The position numbers were made by a program, and so were the translations under genes. DNA of 17,171 nt from Acetofilamentum sp. Its GTDB lineage: Bacteria; Bacteroidota; Bacteroidia; Bacteroidales; JAADGE01. The DNA lies in NCBI GenBank assembly GCA_020720705.1, contig DYOJ01000017.1, positions 1 through 17,171 on the forward strand, in the 5' to 3' direction. This document shows positions 16,269 to 17,171 of this stretch, one piece after another (the stretch's first letter is position 1; every line of letters begins with the position of its first letter). The notes beneath the pieces were generated by a model. It had not been told where the DNA came from. It worked only from the letters and a program-made list of their open reading frames with translations, and made no database searches.

Positions 16269-16634
16269 ATGAACAAAAAAATATTAGTCGCAGATGATAT
16301 ATTCTCCAACCAGCTTTTAATAAAATCTATAATTGAAGATGCCGGCTATGTTTGCAAAGTTGTCTCAGACGGAAAAAAACTGATTGAAGCCATGCAAGAA
16401 AACGAATATTCAGTCATTTTTACCGATATTGAGATGCCCGTTATGAATGGCATCGAAACCGTGGATTATATTCGCAATACATTGGGCAACAAAGATATAC
16501 CTGTTATTGCAATGACAGCTCACGGACGAGACGAATTTTTGGAAAGAGTAAAAGATGCCGGGTTCACATCTATCATCACAAAACCCTACTCTATTGAAAA
16601 ATTCAAAACAATTTTGGCACAATACACCGAATAA
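16269..16634 (+). CDS. Stand-alone receiver-domain response regulator (second CheY-like)
   Basis: This 121-aa receiver domain has D9-D10, phosphoacceptor D53 (FTDIEMP), T83 in AMTAH and K105 in TKPY. It differs clearly from the first CheY: the ADDIFSNQLLIKSII start and AMTAHGRDE segment are more like the receivers of hybrid kinases. It follows cheB by 65 bp on the same strand, so it may be the last gene of the cluster. It could be a second output, a phosphate sink draining CheA as described for clusters with two CheYs, or a partner of the degenerate kinase. The sequence does not decide between these. Confidence 0.9.
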   Translation: MNKKILVADDIFSNQLLIKSIIEDAGYVCKVVSDGKKLIEAMQENEYSVIFTDIEMPVMNGIETVDYIRNTLGNKDIPVIAMTAHGRDEFLERVKDAGFTSIITKPYSIEKFKTILAQYTE

Positions 16635-16664
16635 GCCCTGTTAGCACGAATAACCCGTTCCGAT

Positions 16665-16695
16665 TTTGCAAAATTCCGGAATTTGAATAATTTTG
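16665..16695 (+). promoter_or_regulatory. Bacteroidota-type promoter of the methyltransferase gene
   Basis: TTTG at 16665-16668 is followed after 19 bases by TAATTTTG at 16688-16695, a perfect TAnnTTTG element. This matches the -33/-7 consensus established for Bacteroidota. Transcription would start near 16700-16705, leaving a leader of about 15 bases before the ATG at 16718. It is the only site in the window where both elements and spacing fit, so it also supports the taxonomic assignment. Confidence 0.6.
16671..16684. promoter_or_regulatory. 14-bp perfect palindrome in the promoter spacer (candidate operator)
   Basis: AAATTCCGGAATTT is a perfect 14-bp palindrome with no loop, lying entirely between the -33 and -7 elements. 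A dimeric repressor bound there would block RNA polymerase. It has no loop or T-tract, so it is not a good terminator for the preceding gene. Which protein binds it, if any, is unknown. Confidence 0.45.
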
Positions 16696-16717
16696 ACGGA
16701 AATATAAAACCTTAGAA

Positions 16718-17171
16718 ATGCAAAAAATAAAAGCAAAACCGGTTTTAAAGTGGGCGGGAGGTAAAGGACAATTAATCAGTCAATTTCAGGAATACTATCC
16801 CAAAGATTTATATTCAAGAAAAATTGAAAAATACATTGAACCTTTTATCGGCGGCGGTGCAATATTTTTCGACATCATGCAAAATTTCGACATAAATTCG
16901 GCTTATATTTCAGATGTAAACAAAGATTTAATATTAACGTACAAAGTAATTCAACAAAAACCTGAAATTATTTGTGATTTTTTGGAACAATACCAAAATG
17001 ATTACGATAAAACAATACAAGCGGATAGAAATAATTTATTTTTATCAATACGCAAACATTTCAACGCACAACGATTTGAAATAAATTACAAACAATTGTC
17101 TGATAATTGGATACCGAGAGCCGCACAATTAATTTTCTTAAATAAAACTTGTTTTAACGGTTTATTCCGGT
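16718..17171 (+). CDS. D12-class (Dam/DpnM-like) DNA adenine methyltransferase, N-terminal part
   Basis: This reading frame starts at ATG 16718 and runs off the right end after 151 codons. It encodes the N-terminal half of a DNA N6-adenine methyltransferase: LKWAGGKGQLI (10-20) and PFIGGGAIFFD are the SAM-binding motifs, ISDVNKDLI follows, and LIFLNKTCFNGLFR precedes the usual catalytic segment. The catalytic DPPY motif is expected beyond the window edge and is not seen. Base composition drops sharply: 16921-17040 has 28 G+C in 120 bases, against 30 in 60 for a sample of cheB (15781-15840). This points to separate origin. It could belong to a restriction-modification system, a phage or an orphan methylase; the neighbouring gene would tell. 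Confidence 0.88.
   Translation, partial: MQKIKAKPVLKWAGGKGQLISQFQEYYPKDLYSRKIEKYIEPFIGGGAIFFDIMQNFDINSAYISDVNKDLILTYKVIQQKPEIICDFLEQYQNDYDKTIQADRNNLFLSIRKHFNAQRFEINYKQLSDNWIPRAAQLIFLNKTCFNGLFR

Overview
The window is most likely from a member of the Bacteroidota. The evidence is moderate AT-richness, start codons without clear Shine-Dalgarno sequences, and one clean Bacteroidota-type promoter (TTTG, 19 bases, TAATTTTG) near the right end. No marker gene here fixes the taxon, so this is inference. All recognised genes lie on the + strand.

Left end (1-495): there is no intact gene. It holds the decayed C-terminal DNA-binding half of a LuxR/NarL-type regulator (245-439), a 23-bp inverted repeat (52-74 and 266-288) enclosing 191 bp, and four TGAC repeats with an exact 11-bp period inside that interval. 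A sodium:solute symporter of the SSS family follows (496-2298).

Centre (2451-16634): a nearly complete chemosensory cluster with short gaps or overlaps. The order is a 588-aa coiled-coil protein with a CheZ-like motif, a STAS protein, CheY, CheA, a 33-unit heptamer array, CheW, three chemoreceptor-type proteins, CheR, a degenerate histidine kinase, CheD, CheB and a second response regulator. The core order cheY-cheA-cheW-mcp-cheR-cheD-cheB resembles F7-type clusters such as Pseudomonas aeruginosa Che2. The receptors would control CheA through CheW, and CheA would phosphorylate CheY, CheB and perhaps the last receiver. CheR, CheB and CheD would adapt the receptors. No flagellar, pilus or gliding gene is visible, so the output is unknown. 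No separate CheC, CheX, FliY or CheZ is present, which makes the CheZ-like motif in the 588-aa protein notable.

Three accessory proteins stand out. The 588-aa protein has a DxxxQ motif and an acidic, aromatic C-terminus. The STAS protein lacks the phosphorylatable serine. The kinase-like protein keeps its ATP-binding boxes but has Asn where the phosphoacceptor His should be. Four proteins of the cluster carry acidic C-terminal tails studded with aromatic residues, which suggests shared docking.

Right end (16635-17171): a promoter with a 14-bp perfect palindrome in its spacer precedes an AT-rich, Dam-like adenine methyltransferase that runs off the window. It looks like the start of a different, probably acquired, module.
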